Source: Bimuria novae-zelandiae CBS 107.79 (lineage: Eukaryota > Ascomycota > Dothideomycetes > Pleosporales > Didymosphaeriaceae). Taken from it: 64,000 bases of DNA. The stretch spans positions 345,463 to 409,462 of the forward strand of contig ML976672.1 in the NCBI GenBank assembly GCA_010015655.1, in the 5' to 3' direction. How positions within the stretch are numbered: the stretch's first letter is position 1; each line of letters starts with the position of its first letter. The notes beneath the pieces were generated by a model that was given only the letters and a program-made list of their open reading frames with translations, was not told the origin of the DNA and did no database searches. The translations under genes were made by a program, and so were the position numbers. Of this stretch, positions 37,713 to 47,533 are shown piece after piece.

Positions 37713-39477
37713 ATGCCACACAGCACAGATTCGGTGTTGAGGCTCAGCAATGCCAATCTCGCACAGTTCTCGCAGGCCGAGACGAAACCTAGTTACGACC
37801 GAACACAGCTCAAGCATGGTATCGTCCACGTAGGTGTTGGTGGCTTCCACCGCGCACATCTTGCCGTCTATGTCGATCGACTGCTTTCCAACTTAGCAGC
37901 CAACGACTGGTCAATATGCGGTGTCGGTCTCACTCCTTTCGATGCCTCTATGCGAGATGCATTGGCACCACAAGACTGCCTCTACACCGTTATCGAGCGA
38001 TCCGCTGCTGGGAGTTCAGCACACATTATCGGTTCCATCTCGGACTTCATCTTCGCACCCGGCAACGAGGAAGCCGTGATCGCGAAGATGGCGCACAAGG
38101 ATACTCACATCGTGTCTTTGACCATCACTGAGTCCGGCTACTATTACAACGAGAACACACATTATCTCGAAGTAAATGACCCGAACATCCAACACGATCT
38201 TGCGGGTGAGGGGCCGCCTCGCACCACGTATGGCTACCTTACCGCTGCCTTGGCGAGGCGTTACAAGGCAGGACTGAAGCCCTTCACTGTTATGTCGTGC
38301 GACAACATGCAGAAGAACGGTTCAATCAGCCGTAACATGCTTCTCGCGTTCGCACGTCTCAAGGACCCGGACATGGCTGCCTGGCTCTCAGAAAATGGAG
38401 CTTTCCCGAACAGCATGGTGGACCGAATCACCCCCCGAACAATGGACGAAGACAAAACGGGCCTGAAGAAGGACTTCAGCATTGAAGACGCTTGGCCCGT
38501 TGTCACCGAGCCTTTTATGCAGTGGGTACTCGAAGACAACTTCAGTGATGGACGACCACCATTTGAGAACGTTGGTGTACAAGTTGTACCCACTGTAAGA
38601 GATGTGGAGCAGTTCGAGTTGATCAAACTGAGATTGTTGAACGGTGGTCACGTTGCTATGTAAGCCGTCGCGATATCTGCAATCTGAGAGCGTCGCTAAC
38701 TATTAAAGGGGCTATCTTGCCGCTCTCGCCGGCTTCAAGTATGTTCACGAGGTCATCAACGACCCCCTGTTCGCCGCATACTTGAACGACTTGTGGTACG
38801 AGGAGGTCAAGCCTCTGCTTCCCCAGATTCCTGGCGTCGACATCGACGACTATATCCGGACACTTCACTCGCGTTTCTCCAACCCAACTTTGAAGGACGA
38901 GGTCGCCCGTATCTGCCTCGGTGGCTCCGGCAAGATGCCCCAGTTCATACTTCCCTCCATCGCAGAGCAGATCGAATCACGTGGGTCAATCGGTCGCCTC
39001 ACTCTCTGTGTCGCTGCATGGTTCCGCTACCTCACCGGTATCGATGAGAACGGCAACAAGTACAAGGTCGACGACCCCATGGCACAGGAGCTGAAGGCTC
39101 TGGCGAGAGAAGGTGGCGCCAGTCCTAACGCCTTGCTCGGCGTGCAAAGCATTTTCGGCGACGACCTGCGTTACGATGGACGGTTCGTGCGAGAGATCAC
39201 TATCGCTATGCGAACACTCGACCGACGAGGTGCAAGGAAGACGCTCGAGAAGTATGTAGAACTTGAGGATGACAAGGCCTCAGTGGCTGGATCCAGCGGA
39301 TCGATTACTCATTCGCACTCTCGTGAGCCATCGAGGACGCGCGGAGACGACTTGAAGTCGCGCTTGCAAGAGGAGGAGATTGCCAATCTCAGACAGCAAG
39401 TCCTTGACTTGACGCTTGAGAAGAAGCGTCTCGCGTCCAAGCTGAACGATATCTGGAAGTTGGCTACCGTTTACTGA
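37713..39477 (+). CDS. mannitol 2-dehydrogenase with C-terminal coiled-coil extension
   Basis: Exons 37713-38659 and 38709-39477 around a 49-base intron (38660-38708) give 571 aa. It is a polyol-specific long-chain dehydrogenase: the NAD-binding loop HVGVGGFHRAH is at 39-49, DLAGEGPPRTTYGYL follows, and the signature KLRLLNGGH (305-313) with the catalytic Lys is followed across the intron by MGYLAALAG. The enzyme interconverts D-mannitol and D-fructose with NAD, part of fungal mannitol metabolism. The usual family length of about 502 residues is reached at the end of LEKYVELE. Residues 503-571 are extra: a Ser/Arg-rich linker then a leucine-zipper-like helix (LRQQVLDLTLEKKRLASKL). The extension is in frame with no splice signal that would remove it. 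Confidence 0.95.
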
Positions 39478-39947
39478 GTACCCAGCGGTATCTCAGGATA
39501 TTCTATCTCGCAGCTTCCTATCAGTGGGAGATGTTACCGCCATATGTTGGCGATCATTCATTAGCGAAAAGTAGATGCATTGGGAGGCGTTCATAGACTT
39601 GATAGACCATTTCAATACGATACAGGCCGTGCGAAAAGGCATGGCTCAGTCTTTGTAACTTTTAAAAATGACCGTTTCCACTCGCACAGGCACCAAGTAT
39701 GCATTGTAGGACATGGCGAGCACTGCTCGCTGAATATTATTGCTGATGGCCATTACCACCCTACATACCAACAATAACTAGCAGGTACATGGAAGGCTCA
39801 GATGATTCACGTCTCGCTCATACTGTCAGAGAATGCATCCTAGGACTGTCACTCGTCGTGACGAGTCAACTTCCTCTCTTCACGCCATTTCCCACCGTCA
39901 CGCGCTTCATGCGTCGTTCCCTGTGTGAGCAGTAACCTCACCCCGGC

Positions 39948-40014
39948 TATAAATAAAGAGGACGGAGGGCTACGAACTCTTCACACTTCTGCTCCAGATC
40001 TGAGGAGATTAAAA
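39948..40014 (+). promoter_or_regulatory. array unit 1 core block
   Basis: TATAAATA at 39948, CTCTTCACACTTCTGCTCC from 39978, ATTAAAA at 40008. A further GTCTAAAAG follows near 40051. Upstream (39857) is GTGACGAGTC. Confidence 0.5.
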
Positions 40015-40241
40015 TGAAGCAACCACAAAGCTAGGGGCCTTCCGCTGGAGTCTAAAAGGGAGACCGAAAACGTCTATGGGGGATGCCGAAGTGCGTTTCA
40101 GAGCGACCGCCCGCCGTTTCGATGGGCATGGCATTGGTGGTTTGTCTCTAAGTGTCGTGCCGTTGAAATGGCTGCATTGAGGATTATATTTCCTTTGTAT
40201 GCTGACAGGACATCCTTATACAGACTAGCGCAAAAATAAGG

Positions 40242-40309
40242 GATAAATACTTCCCAAAATGCGCGTCTGCTTCTGCTTCACACTCTGCGCTCTGGCTTGG
40301 GCACTAAAA
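40242..40309 (+). promoter_or_regulatory. array unit 2 core block
   Basis: GATAAATA at 40242, TGCTTCACACTCTGCGC from 40274, CACTAAAA at 40302. Followed by ACTAAAG near 40347, CTAGAAAAAGC near 40397 and TCTAAAAACG near 40443. An ORF from 40259 gives a 56-residue peptide with a hydrophobic N-terminus, not conserved in the other units. Confidence 0.5.
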
Positions 40310-41198
40310 CTACCGACACTGTCCACCTATGTGTCTCTGTTGGAGACTAAAGATAACGAGGATCATGTGACATGGGCGGTGCTGTGTTGGGTGGGTTCTA
40401 GAAAAAGCACCAGAGGAGAGGCATGAGGAGGGTTGCGGTGTGATCTAAAAACGCGGCGAGAACGTCAGAATAGGACAGTGCGTTGTGCGTGGGTTAGCTT
40501 GGAAATTTGACGTGAAAAGGCGGTATGAGTTGGAGGACGACCTGTCGTTTAAATCCAGGAGAGAAGCCAAATATAGGGAATCTCGGGGGCGTGTAGAATG
40601 AAAAACTGAAAGGGATGTACTATAGAAACTTGGGCAGCGTGCGATCTCAATATCAGAATTGACGAACACTCAGGAATATGGGCGGTGTGCGGTCCCAAAG
40701 TCGCCAGCTCACTGAAGCATGAAAAGGGAATACATGTGGATTAAATTGACCAGAGTCATGGATTATGGGGAGCTGGGGGGTGTGCTGTTCAGAGAAACAA
40801 AGCACGTGGTGCGGGATGGCATGGGGAGTTGGACGGCTTGGTCTCTAAAGCGCATGCAGGCACAGTTTACGCTACGTGAGCGGATCTTCTGTCTCGAAAA
40901 GGATCGATCTTGGTTTTTCAAGGAGCTTCAAAACGAAACTAGTCTTGGAAATGGAGACTGTGCGCGTCGGCTGCCCTCAAACCACTCTGCCCCTGGCACT
41001 TCCGCAGTCAAGAGCTATGCTTCTTGTCGATACTTGAGTAGCGGACCACTAGATGACACAAATGCCTTCCTTGATCTGCGAGTCACTTCTGTCTTCACAT
41101 TCATGTGCTCAAGGCGGGCGCTGAAACCCGCAATTGCTCCACGGAACTGGATCTTAAATTGCACAGGTTGACGAACATATTAATATATGCCTCAAAAT

Positions 41199-41491
41199 TA
41201 GGGATGTGCCGATACGGGATTTGGTGACTGATACGTGGATATACTGTATCTCGTATAATACGCGATATCCCGTATATTAGTAACGTCCTTGGCAGTCCGT
41301 TGAAATTCCGAAAAAGCCTAGTTTTACTAGCATAAACTAGACTTTTTTAGAATAGTAAGGGGGTTACTAAGAATAATATACTATATATAGCATATATAGG
41401 GCTTGGCATACGGTAACTAAATCGCTATCACTGGATGTACCGTACCAGATACGGGATATCCGGTAATCCGTAAGTTACATGCCCATCCCTA
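41199..41491 (+). mobile_element. hAT-type MITE with perfect 8-bp target duplication
   Basis: 293 bases, begins TAGGGATGTGCC and ends GCCCATCCCTA, with imperfect terminal inverted repeats and subterminal CGATAC/CGGTA words. CTCAAAAT is duplicated exactly on both sides (41191-41198 and 41492-41499), the 8-bp duplication typical of hAT elements. Too short to code for a transposase. A truncated, mutated copy lies at 59537-59684. Confidence 0.92.
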
Positions 41492-42007
41492 CTCAAAATC
41501 TTCGGAGGTGAAGGTTCTTTTAACAAAAAAGTTTGCTAGGACTGGACTCACTAAATGTGACTATCATTTATCATGATGGGCGGGAGCATGGAATTGACAT
41601 TTGATTTAACCATGAGCTGCTCGTACGCTACAAGCGTGACCCGGAAAAGCACTTAAAGCATGCAGATGCATTTTCAACGTACTGAAGTGGTGACGCTCAT
41701 CGTCACAATTGCAAAATAGATCTCAGCTTCTATGTTTAGACGCTCATAACGAAATTAATCAGAACACATGATCTAAAAGTAGCCAACTAAAACTGCGAGC
41801 ACAATCAACTGTGGCTTTTGACCGGGCCCTAAGATACGCGAAATCGCATGCTAGTGGGTTCTTGCCTGCTCAAAAAAGGTACACTTCATCAAGACATGTC
41901 CGTGCCTCTAGTTTCCCTGACGTATTTAGTTAAATGACCCTGGAAATGATGATCCCCATCATCCCGTACCCAAACGCAGCTTTGTGGCCGTGCGTGCTTA
42001 ACAAATC

Positions 42008-42071
42008 TATAAATAATCCCTGAACTTTACCCGTTCTTCTTCATACCATTGCGGAGCACGATTCACTAAAA
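42008..42071 (+). promoter_or_regulatory. array unit 3 core block
   Basis: TATAAATA at 42008, GTTCTTCTTCATACCATTG from 42033, CACTAAAA at 42064. Upstream, TGACGTATTTA (41918) and ATGATGATCCCCATCATCC (41946) have counterparts ahead of units 4 and 5. Confidence 0.55.
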
Positions 42072-42308
42072 CATACACTAGAATCACTCATGTGGACTTG
42101 GAAGGGGCTAAAAAGAACCATATCGCAGAGTGCGCCCTTTTTGGCCTTAAAAACACCGGAGCGCCAACGACATGTGCAGTGACGGTTTTTCTTGCGGTTT
42201 GCCCGTCAGAATCGTCGACATAACGACCTATCACTGTGTTAAAGACGACGCTCATCACCATTTACCCGGAATCCACCTACTCAGTCCTCCTAGCAACCCA
42301 AGGAAGCG

Positions 42309-42376
42309 TATAAATACCGTCTCCCTCCACAACTTTCTGTCTTCTTCACATCACTGCTGAGCGAGGCTCACTAAAA
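42309..42376 (+). promoter_or_regulatory. array unit 4 core block
   Basis: TATAAATA at 42309, GTCTTCTTCACATCACTGC from 42339, CACTAAAA at 42369. Three homologous repeats of about 44 bases follow, ending in TCTAAAA, TCTCAAA and TCTAAAA. Confidence 0.55.
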
Positions 42377-42648
42377 GAATAATCGAATGCCCAAATGGGA
42401 CTGTTTGTCTGGGTCTAAAAAACTCATGCCCGCGAGATCATGGACAGTTTTGGGGTTGGTCTCAAACCTGCACGAGAATGGGCAATGTCCTTGCGCTGGC
42501 CTCTAAAAATGTTATCATCACTACGCTATGAGGAGAAGCGCGTCTCTGTAAGGTACTTCCGTGACGGGGCGTAGCAACACCGTAATGATGATTCTCACCA
42601 TCATACTTCGCCTCTTTTCCTTTTCTGGGCGTTAGCGCCGAGGAAAAG

Positions 42649-42718
42649 TATAACTAATCCCTGACGACTCTCAATTCCTGTTCTTCACACTTCCATGCTG
42701 GAGCTTGTCTCACTAAAA
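42649..42718 (+). promoter_or_regulatory. array unit 5 core block
   Basis: TATAACTA at 42649, CTGTTCTTCACACTTCCATG from 42678, CACTAAAA at 42711. Upstream CGTGACGGGG (42560) and ATGATGATTCTCACCATCAT (42585) mirror units 3 and 4. The longest series of downstream motifs follows. Confidence 0.55.
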
Positions 42719-43894
42719 GATATGATTTTCTACTTCATGACGCAGACCTTGGGTTCAAAGTTGGCCTGGACGAGGACTATGGTGGCTCCGCTGTCTTGAG
42801 TCCGACTTTCTAAAAATAAGCACAGCATCGACCTGATGACCCTCGCAGTGGATCCAAAACGCTGTCACGGAAACGAAATGGGCGCGCCTCTGGCCTTGGT
42901 CTGGCTCGCCAAAAGATTCAGAAACACAAGCCACGGAACTGGGGTAAAGTCCAAAAACCATCCGCTCATCCGGATTATGGAATCCTCTCGTGGTTTGATC
43001 TGGACCCCTAAAAGCCATTTCCCAAAATCTGCACCCGTTTGCTCCAACGTCCGAATATAAATGACATGCTGTGGAGGTACTTCCCGACTCTCAAAACATC
43101 TCACGAAACTCGGCATGGGGAGCGGTGGAATCGCAGGAACCACACCAAAAAGCGCCGACAGCTACATCATAGACCCGCCTCGAGGCCTGAAAATGCCCAA
43201 CGAGCCTTCTTATGGCTTCCTTGCGGGTTCATTCCGGCGCGCATATTGTGAGTTCTCATTCAAACTATTTTATTATGGAAACTTCGCGCTAGGTTGTTGA
43301 AACCCTCAGGACTCCCATACATGAGTGAGCAGGCTCGAGGAAGGGTTCCTTTGGTGGTGAACCACATCATATCTCTGCCTGAGTAGTGGACTCTTTTTTT
43401 GGAATCTAATGCATATGAAGAAATGCATATCCTCGCGCGGAGAAACATGTTCTTTTATAATCGGCAGGGTGCCGAGAAGCGTCCTCTCACATACAGTTGG
43501 CGGTTCACCAGTTTTAGTGGCTCTGATAAGAGGAAAGTGTGAAGAGCGAACGAACGCCGATACGAAGCAGGCTTCATAGAGCGATTATGAGGGCCATGCA
43601 TGAGATACACCGCGGCGGTGGTGCACATGGATGAATGTTGCTGGGACCCACCATCGCTTGAGGTAGCATCTTATCCGCCATTCACTAGTCACAAAGCATC
43701 AAACAACTCCGAGACTCATCATTAACATCAAAGAAGCTTTTATAATTGCGTTGCTCGCGGTGTTTCGTTAAACATTAGTCCAGCCAACCCGGCCACCAAA
43801 GACTCACTCGTCGCCAGTATGAGAGTATACAAAAGAACATCATTCGTCCCTACCTCCCACATTTCTTCCTTTTTCCCACAATCTTCTACCCCCT

Positions 43895-46110
43895 CTACCA
43901 ACACTGCCCAAATCCCTTCTGGCACCCAACCCAACAATACAGCAAACTCGCCCCACAGTTCCCCAACACACTGCAGCACCCGCTCCCGGGGCACACCTTC
44001 CCACCATTCCTCGCCCCACACTTAACATTCGTGCTAACATTGCTCACTGCAGAAGTCTTAGCCGGCGGCGCTACCTGCGTAGATGTAGGGGTAGAACTGG
44101 GGCGAACCACATAGGTAGAAACAGTAGAAAGAACGGGCACGGAACTAACAGCAGAAGAAGCAGGGGTTTTGGAAGATTGGCAGTTTCCGTAAAGCGGGTT
44201 GCACGACGCGCCGCAGTGATCGGCCGTGTTGCCGTAATAGCCGTACTGCGAGCAGCACTCGCCCTCGGACCATCCGAGGCAGTTGAAGCCAGAGGTGCCC
44301 GTGCAGATGCCGTCGGTGGTGGGGACGCCGGAGACGGAGGTAAGTGGGGCGGAGCTGGAGGCCGGCGGCGGGATGCTGCTTGTCGCGGCGGCCTGGGCGC
44401 TGGTGGGCTCCGCGGTGGAGGATGCGGCGGCGCTGGAGGAGATGGCATTCGAAGAACCGCACGTGCCGAAGACGGAGTTGCAGCCTGTGCCACAGTGATC
44501 AGTCGAGGATCCGCACCAGCTGGCTTGCGAGCAGCAGTTGCCAACTCGGAGCCATTGCATCCAAGGCCGTTGGCGGGGCCGCAGGTTCCGTCGGTAAAGA
44601 TGCCAGTCGGCGTGCTCGAAGGAGCCGCGGAGGAAGCAGACGAAGCGGCGGAAGCAGAGGATGCTACATTGCTGACCGAGGACACAGACAAAGAGCTGCC
44701 GCAGGTACCGAAGACGCTCTGGCAACTGGTACCGCAGTGATCAGTCGAAGTTCCGCACCAGCCTGCCTGGGAGCAGCAGTTTCCGAATTCAGAGCCATTG
44801 CACATGAAGCCAGTGTTCCTACCGCAGGTTCCGTCAGTGGAGACAGCAGTTGGGGTGGCAGTGGGCACAGCAGAAGAAGTAGCGGTAAGGACAGGAGAAC
44901 CCGAGGTCACGATCGTACCAGAAGTGTCACGGTACCAGTTCTTGACTGGGTCGCCGAGGCACTTGCCAACGGTGACACCCCGATAGCCCTTGTCCTGGAT
45001 AATCTTCGGCATGTACTCGGTTAGGTTGTGAGCGGTCTGCTCATGGATATCATGCTCAATCGAGAGGAACTTGTCGGTGGTAACGTCGTCGTTCTGGAAG
45101 TAGGCGCTGAACTTGTCCTTGGCGTTCTGGATGAGGTTTGGGCTGTCGTTGTCATAGTCTATTAAGTTGTCAGCAATGTAATTCGGTGACGATGAACATC
45201 GCTGTAAACATACCGTCAGTGTCGATGTCAAAGTAAGTGACAACGTAGCCCAGGTCCTGCATATCCTGCCAGCAACCTGAAGGCTCATGGCAAGAAGAGT
45301 ACGGAGGACGCATGTAGATGGGAAATTTCTGGATGATGTTGCGAATAGCCATCTCGTTGTGAACCGTCTGGTCGATACGCTGCTGCTGAGTGATCGCAGA
45401 AAGATCCTGGTGGGACCAGGTGTGGCTGGCGACCTGATGACTAGCAGCATACATTTTGGAGATGACGGCGGGCCATTGAGTAGAAGCATCGTCAATAGAA
45501 CCATTGTTGACGCCCGTGATGAAGAAAGTAGCCTTCATGTTGTACTTCTCGAAAAGATCAAGAACATAGTCAGTGTAGATGTACGGCCCGTCGTCATATG
45601 TGATAGCTACGGTTCCAGGCTCAGTGCAGGAGTGAATACCACCACCTCCGTACTCTACGTTGCCGAGTTTGGGACGGGCAACATTGCGGGTACTTTCACC
45701 GTTGGGAATCTTGCTAGCATCACAGCCGGGACCGTAGTTGAAAAGACAGTCGGGCGCATTGCAGTAGTCCGGCATGTTACCGCACCATCCCTGATCATGG
45801 TTTATTGCATTTATTTTTCAACCCTTCTTGAACTACTCACAGCACCTGAGCAGCAGTATCCCGGAGCGCAGCTGGCGCCCCCAGCATCAGGACCGCACTG
45901 GCCGTCGGCGTTATCATTATCCGCTTGGCGCTTAGAGAACACGCGTGCCTTCAGAGAAGCAGAGGAAGTGTGTCGAGGCGCAACGGGACCGAAAGCTTCC
46001 CTCTTCACCCCAGGACCCATACCACAAATCTTAAGAAGTCCATGAGATCCATGAGCGGCAACGAATGGGATCGCCACAGCAGAGGCGATCAAAGCCTCGG
46101 AGAAATGCAT
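43895..46110 (-). CDS. secreted chitin deacetylase (CE4) with CBM18 modules, one-base frame break
   Basis: Exon 1 is 46110-45841, exon 2 is 45790-45214, exon 3 starts at 45158. A signal peptide (ALIASAVAIPFVAA) leads into a cysteine-rich chitin-binding region spliced as APGYCCSGA-GWCGN. The CE4 domain has TYDDGP (154-159), SHTWSH metal histidines (213, 217), RPPY (251-254), the DIDTD block and SIEHDIHE with the late His. CBM18 modules follow, separated by Ser/Ala-rich linkers. In the second CBM18 of exon 3 one base is missing between 44542 and 44543: the first module has GAATTCGGAAACTGC where this one has GAGTTGGCAACTGC. Past it, CBM18 sequence continues in another frame to a stop at 43895; the literal frame runs as non-domain sequence to 44071 (644 aa). 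It acts on wall chitin, making chitosan. Confidence 0.85.
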
Positions 46111-46649
46111 GATAATATTTTCGCCGGTGTTATCCGCGAATATTAACCAAAGTTGAAAAAAGCGAGTGTATGTCGATGAAAGCCGATTAGCGATTAAGGT
46201 ACCCGTGGTACGATTCAAAGTTGAACCGCAGAAAAGAAAATAGCGAGTGACAAGCGTCCTGACGGGCAAAGACGGATGGGAAGAAGGCCAACCACTGAGG
46301 TGGCTCCCGTATCTTATAAAACGACATGGTAGGGGTAGTGCTAGATAGGCCAGTGTGGAGCTGCAGCTCGTCACATACGCTGGCATCTCTAGGGGGCGCT
46401 GAACGGGTCATGACCGCTTGCGAGCAGGCTACTGTTACAACTCTACACCCGGTGCAGGACCAGCTAGGCAAAGGTTAGGATATGAGCTCGGAAGCAAGAC
46501 CCAACTACAATGCGTGTTCAATATACAAGTCGCATGGGGCCGCCTTCAAACCTTTGCGCAATCAGGCAGCATCTGGGGAGCAGTTCCGACTTGCGCAAGA
46601 GCAGTCGGATTGCGGCAGAGTTTGGCTATGGCAATCCGATGAATCGAAT

Positions 46650-46650
<1 letters not shown>

Positions 46651-46691
<41 letters not shown>
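46651..46691 (+). repeat. 41-base homopolymer of G
   Basis: An uninterrupted run of 41 G. Such a run could fold into G-quadruplexes on the plus strand but is also where assembly and sequencing errors concentrate. Confidence 0.9.
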
Positions 46692-46694
<3 letters not shown>

Positions 46695-46850
46695 GTCGGG
46701 ATCTACTACGGAAGGAGAGCAGTGTTGTGTGAAGTAGCGGAGAACATGCCAAGATCGACCAGAAAAGTATTGGATGTGCAGCTAAATCTGGGCTACTCAG
46801 AGCAGTTGCATGACGGCGCCGATGAGTTCCACCTCAATTTGATGCATCCC

Positions 46851-46886
46851 GTGCTCCCATGCTCCCGTGCTCCCGTGCTCCCGTGC
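46851..46886 (+). repeat. short tandem repeat, 8-base unit GTGCTCCC
   Basis: About 4.5 copies of GTGCTCCC with one unit beginning AT. Non-coding context. Confidence 0.8.
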
Positions 46887-47533
46887 CACACGGCGTGGAT
46901 GATTAGCGGTGCGAAGTGAAGCTCGTGCGGATGCGAAGAGCACATTCAGAATCTGTGCACCTCATCCACCAAGTTATTTTCCGAACTGGCAAACTCTGAT
47001 TATCTTTATGTCTTTGAGAACTTTGCATTGTCTGGTGTGAAAATAAAGTGCTTGTAACCGGGTGATCCCCTGGAGTAGATCCGAAAACAAGAGCCAGCCA
47101 AATCCTGGGCTAACTCGGCATCTTAGCGCCGTTCTCCGACGCACCGGCCTAAAATGTTCAGCCCTCACATTCGCTCGTGGGCAACTGTTGTTGTTGCATG
47201 ATTAATTGATGCCTCCCATCGCCCGTGTTCTGCACGTTTGTGTCACACAGTGCTTGAGCACCCGACACCGGGAACGCCCTCGCGCCTACCGAGCGTTCTA
47301 AACATAGAAGTGGAACACCGCCAAAAGAGAATTTCGGTTTTAACTCTCCAACGACTCACTAGCTTCGACTCGAATGATCGACCTCAAGCGCCAGCTCGAT
47401 TCTGGTGGAGCTGAATCAACACTGTGTGGAATTGAAGGGAGAAGATGGAGAAGATGGTGGGTATCTTCTTGGATGAAATTCGTAAATTCGTCGACAACCG
47501 ATATCTCCATCGCGTCGTTATGTGAGGCCGGTC

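Larger units (their letters stand above)
39948..43200 (+). repeat. diverged tandem array of TATA-led units with periodic YYYAAAA motifs
   Basis: Five promoter-like blocks recur, each with a TATA element, a CT-rich TTCTTCACA-like block about 30 bases on, and CACTAAAA (or ATTAAAA) 56-62 bases from the TATA. Downstream of each, a motif of the form GGTCTAAAA/YYCAAAA repeats at intervals of about 41-59 bases, for example at 42413, 42459 and 42503, and 42752, 42808, 42852, 42907, 42950 and 43006. The last series alternates about 42 and 56 bases, a 99-base double unit. Units are roughly 300-340 bases (TATA to TATA 294, 301 and 340). Periods are not steady multiples of three and the encoded peptides are not conserved, so I judge it non-coding. 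Not recognised as any known family. Confidence 0.6.
39478..43894. other. 4.4-kb gene-free interval holding a diverged repeat array
   Basis: No protein gene is supported. The ORFs at 40719-41171 (150 aa) and 42755-43018 (minus) lack domains and lie inside the repetitive motif field. The interval contains the TATA/CACTAAAA array described separately (about 39948-43200) and a hAT-type MITE. The last 600 bases show nothing distinctive. Confidence 0.6.
46111..47533. other. intergenic region with homopolymer and short tandem repeat
   Basis: About 1.4 kb: the presumed chitin deacetylase promoter, then a 41-base run of G (46651-46691) and a short GTGCTCCC tandem repeat (46851-46886). ORFs spanning the G run (encoding poly-Gly or poly-Pro) are artefacts of it. 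No gene supported. Confidence 0.55.

Noticed and set aside
42832..42885. Hammerhead-ribozyme-like CTGATGA...GAAAC in the array
   Set aside because: The intervening bases do not form the required stem II beyond the first pair.
42755..43018. Minus-strand ORF with a 33-residue internal repeat
   Set aside because: The repeat follows from the 99-base DNA period of the array; neighbouring units do not keep the frame.
44071..44542. Literal reading frame of the chitin deacetylase after the break
   Set aside because: It reads as Ala/Pro/Arg-rich non-domain sequence, while the alternative frame encodes good CBM18 modules.
46482..46919. ORFs encoding poly-glycine or poly-proline across the G run
   Set aside because: Produced by the 41-G homopolymer; no supporting sequence on either side.
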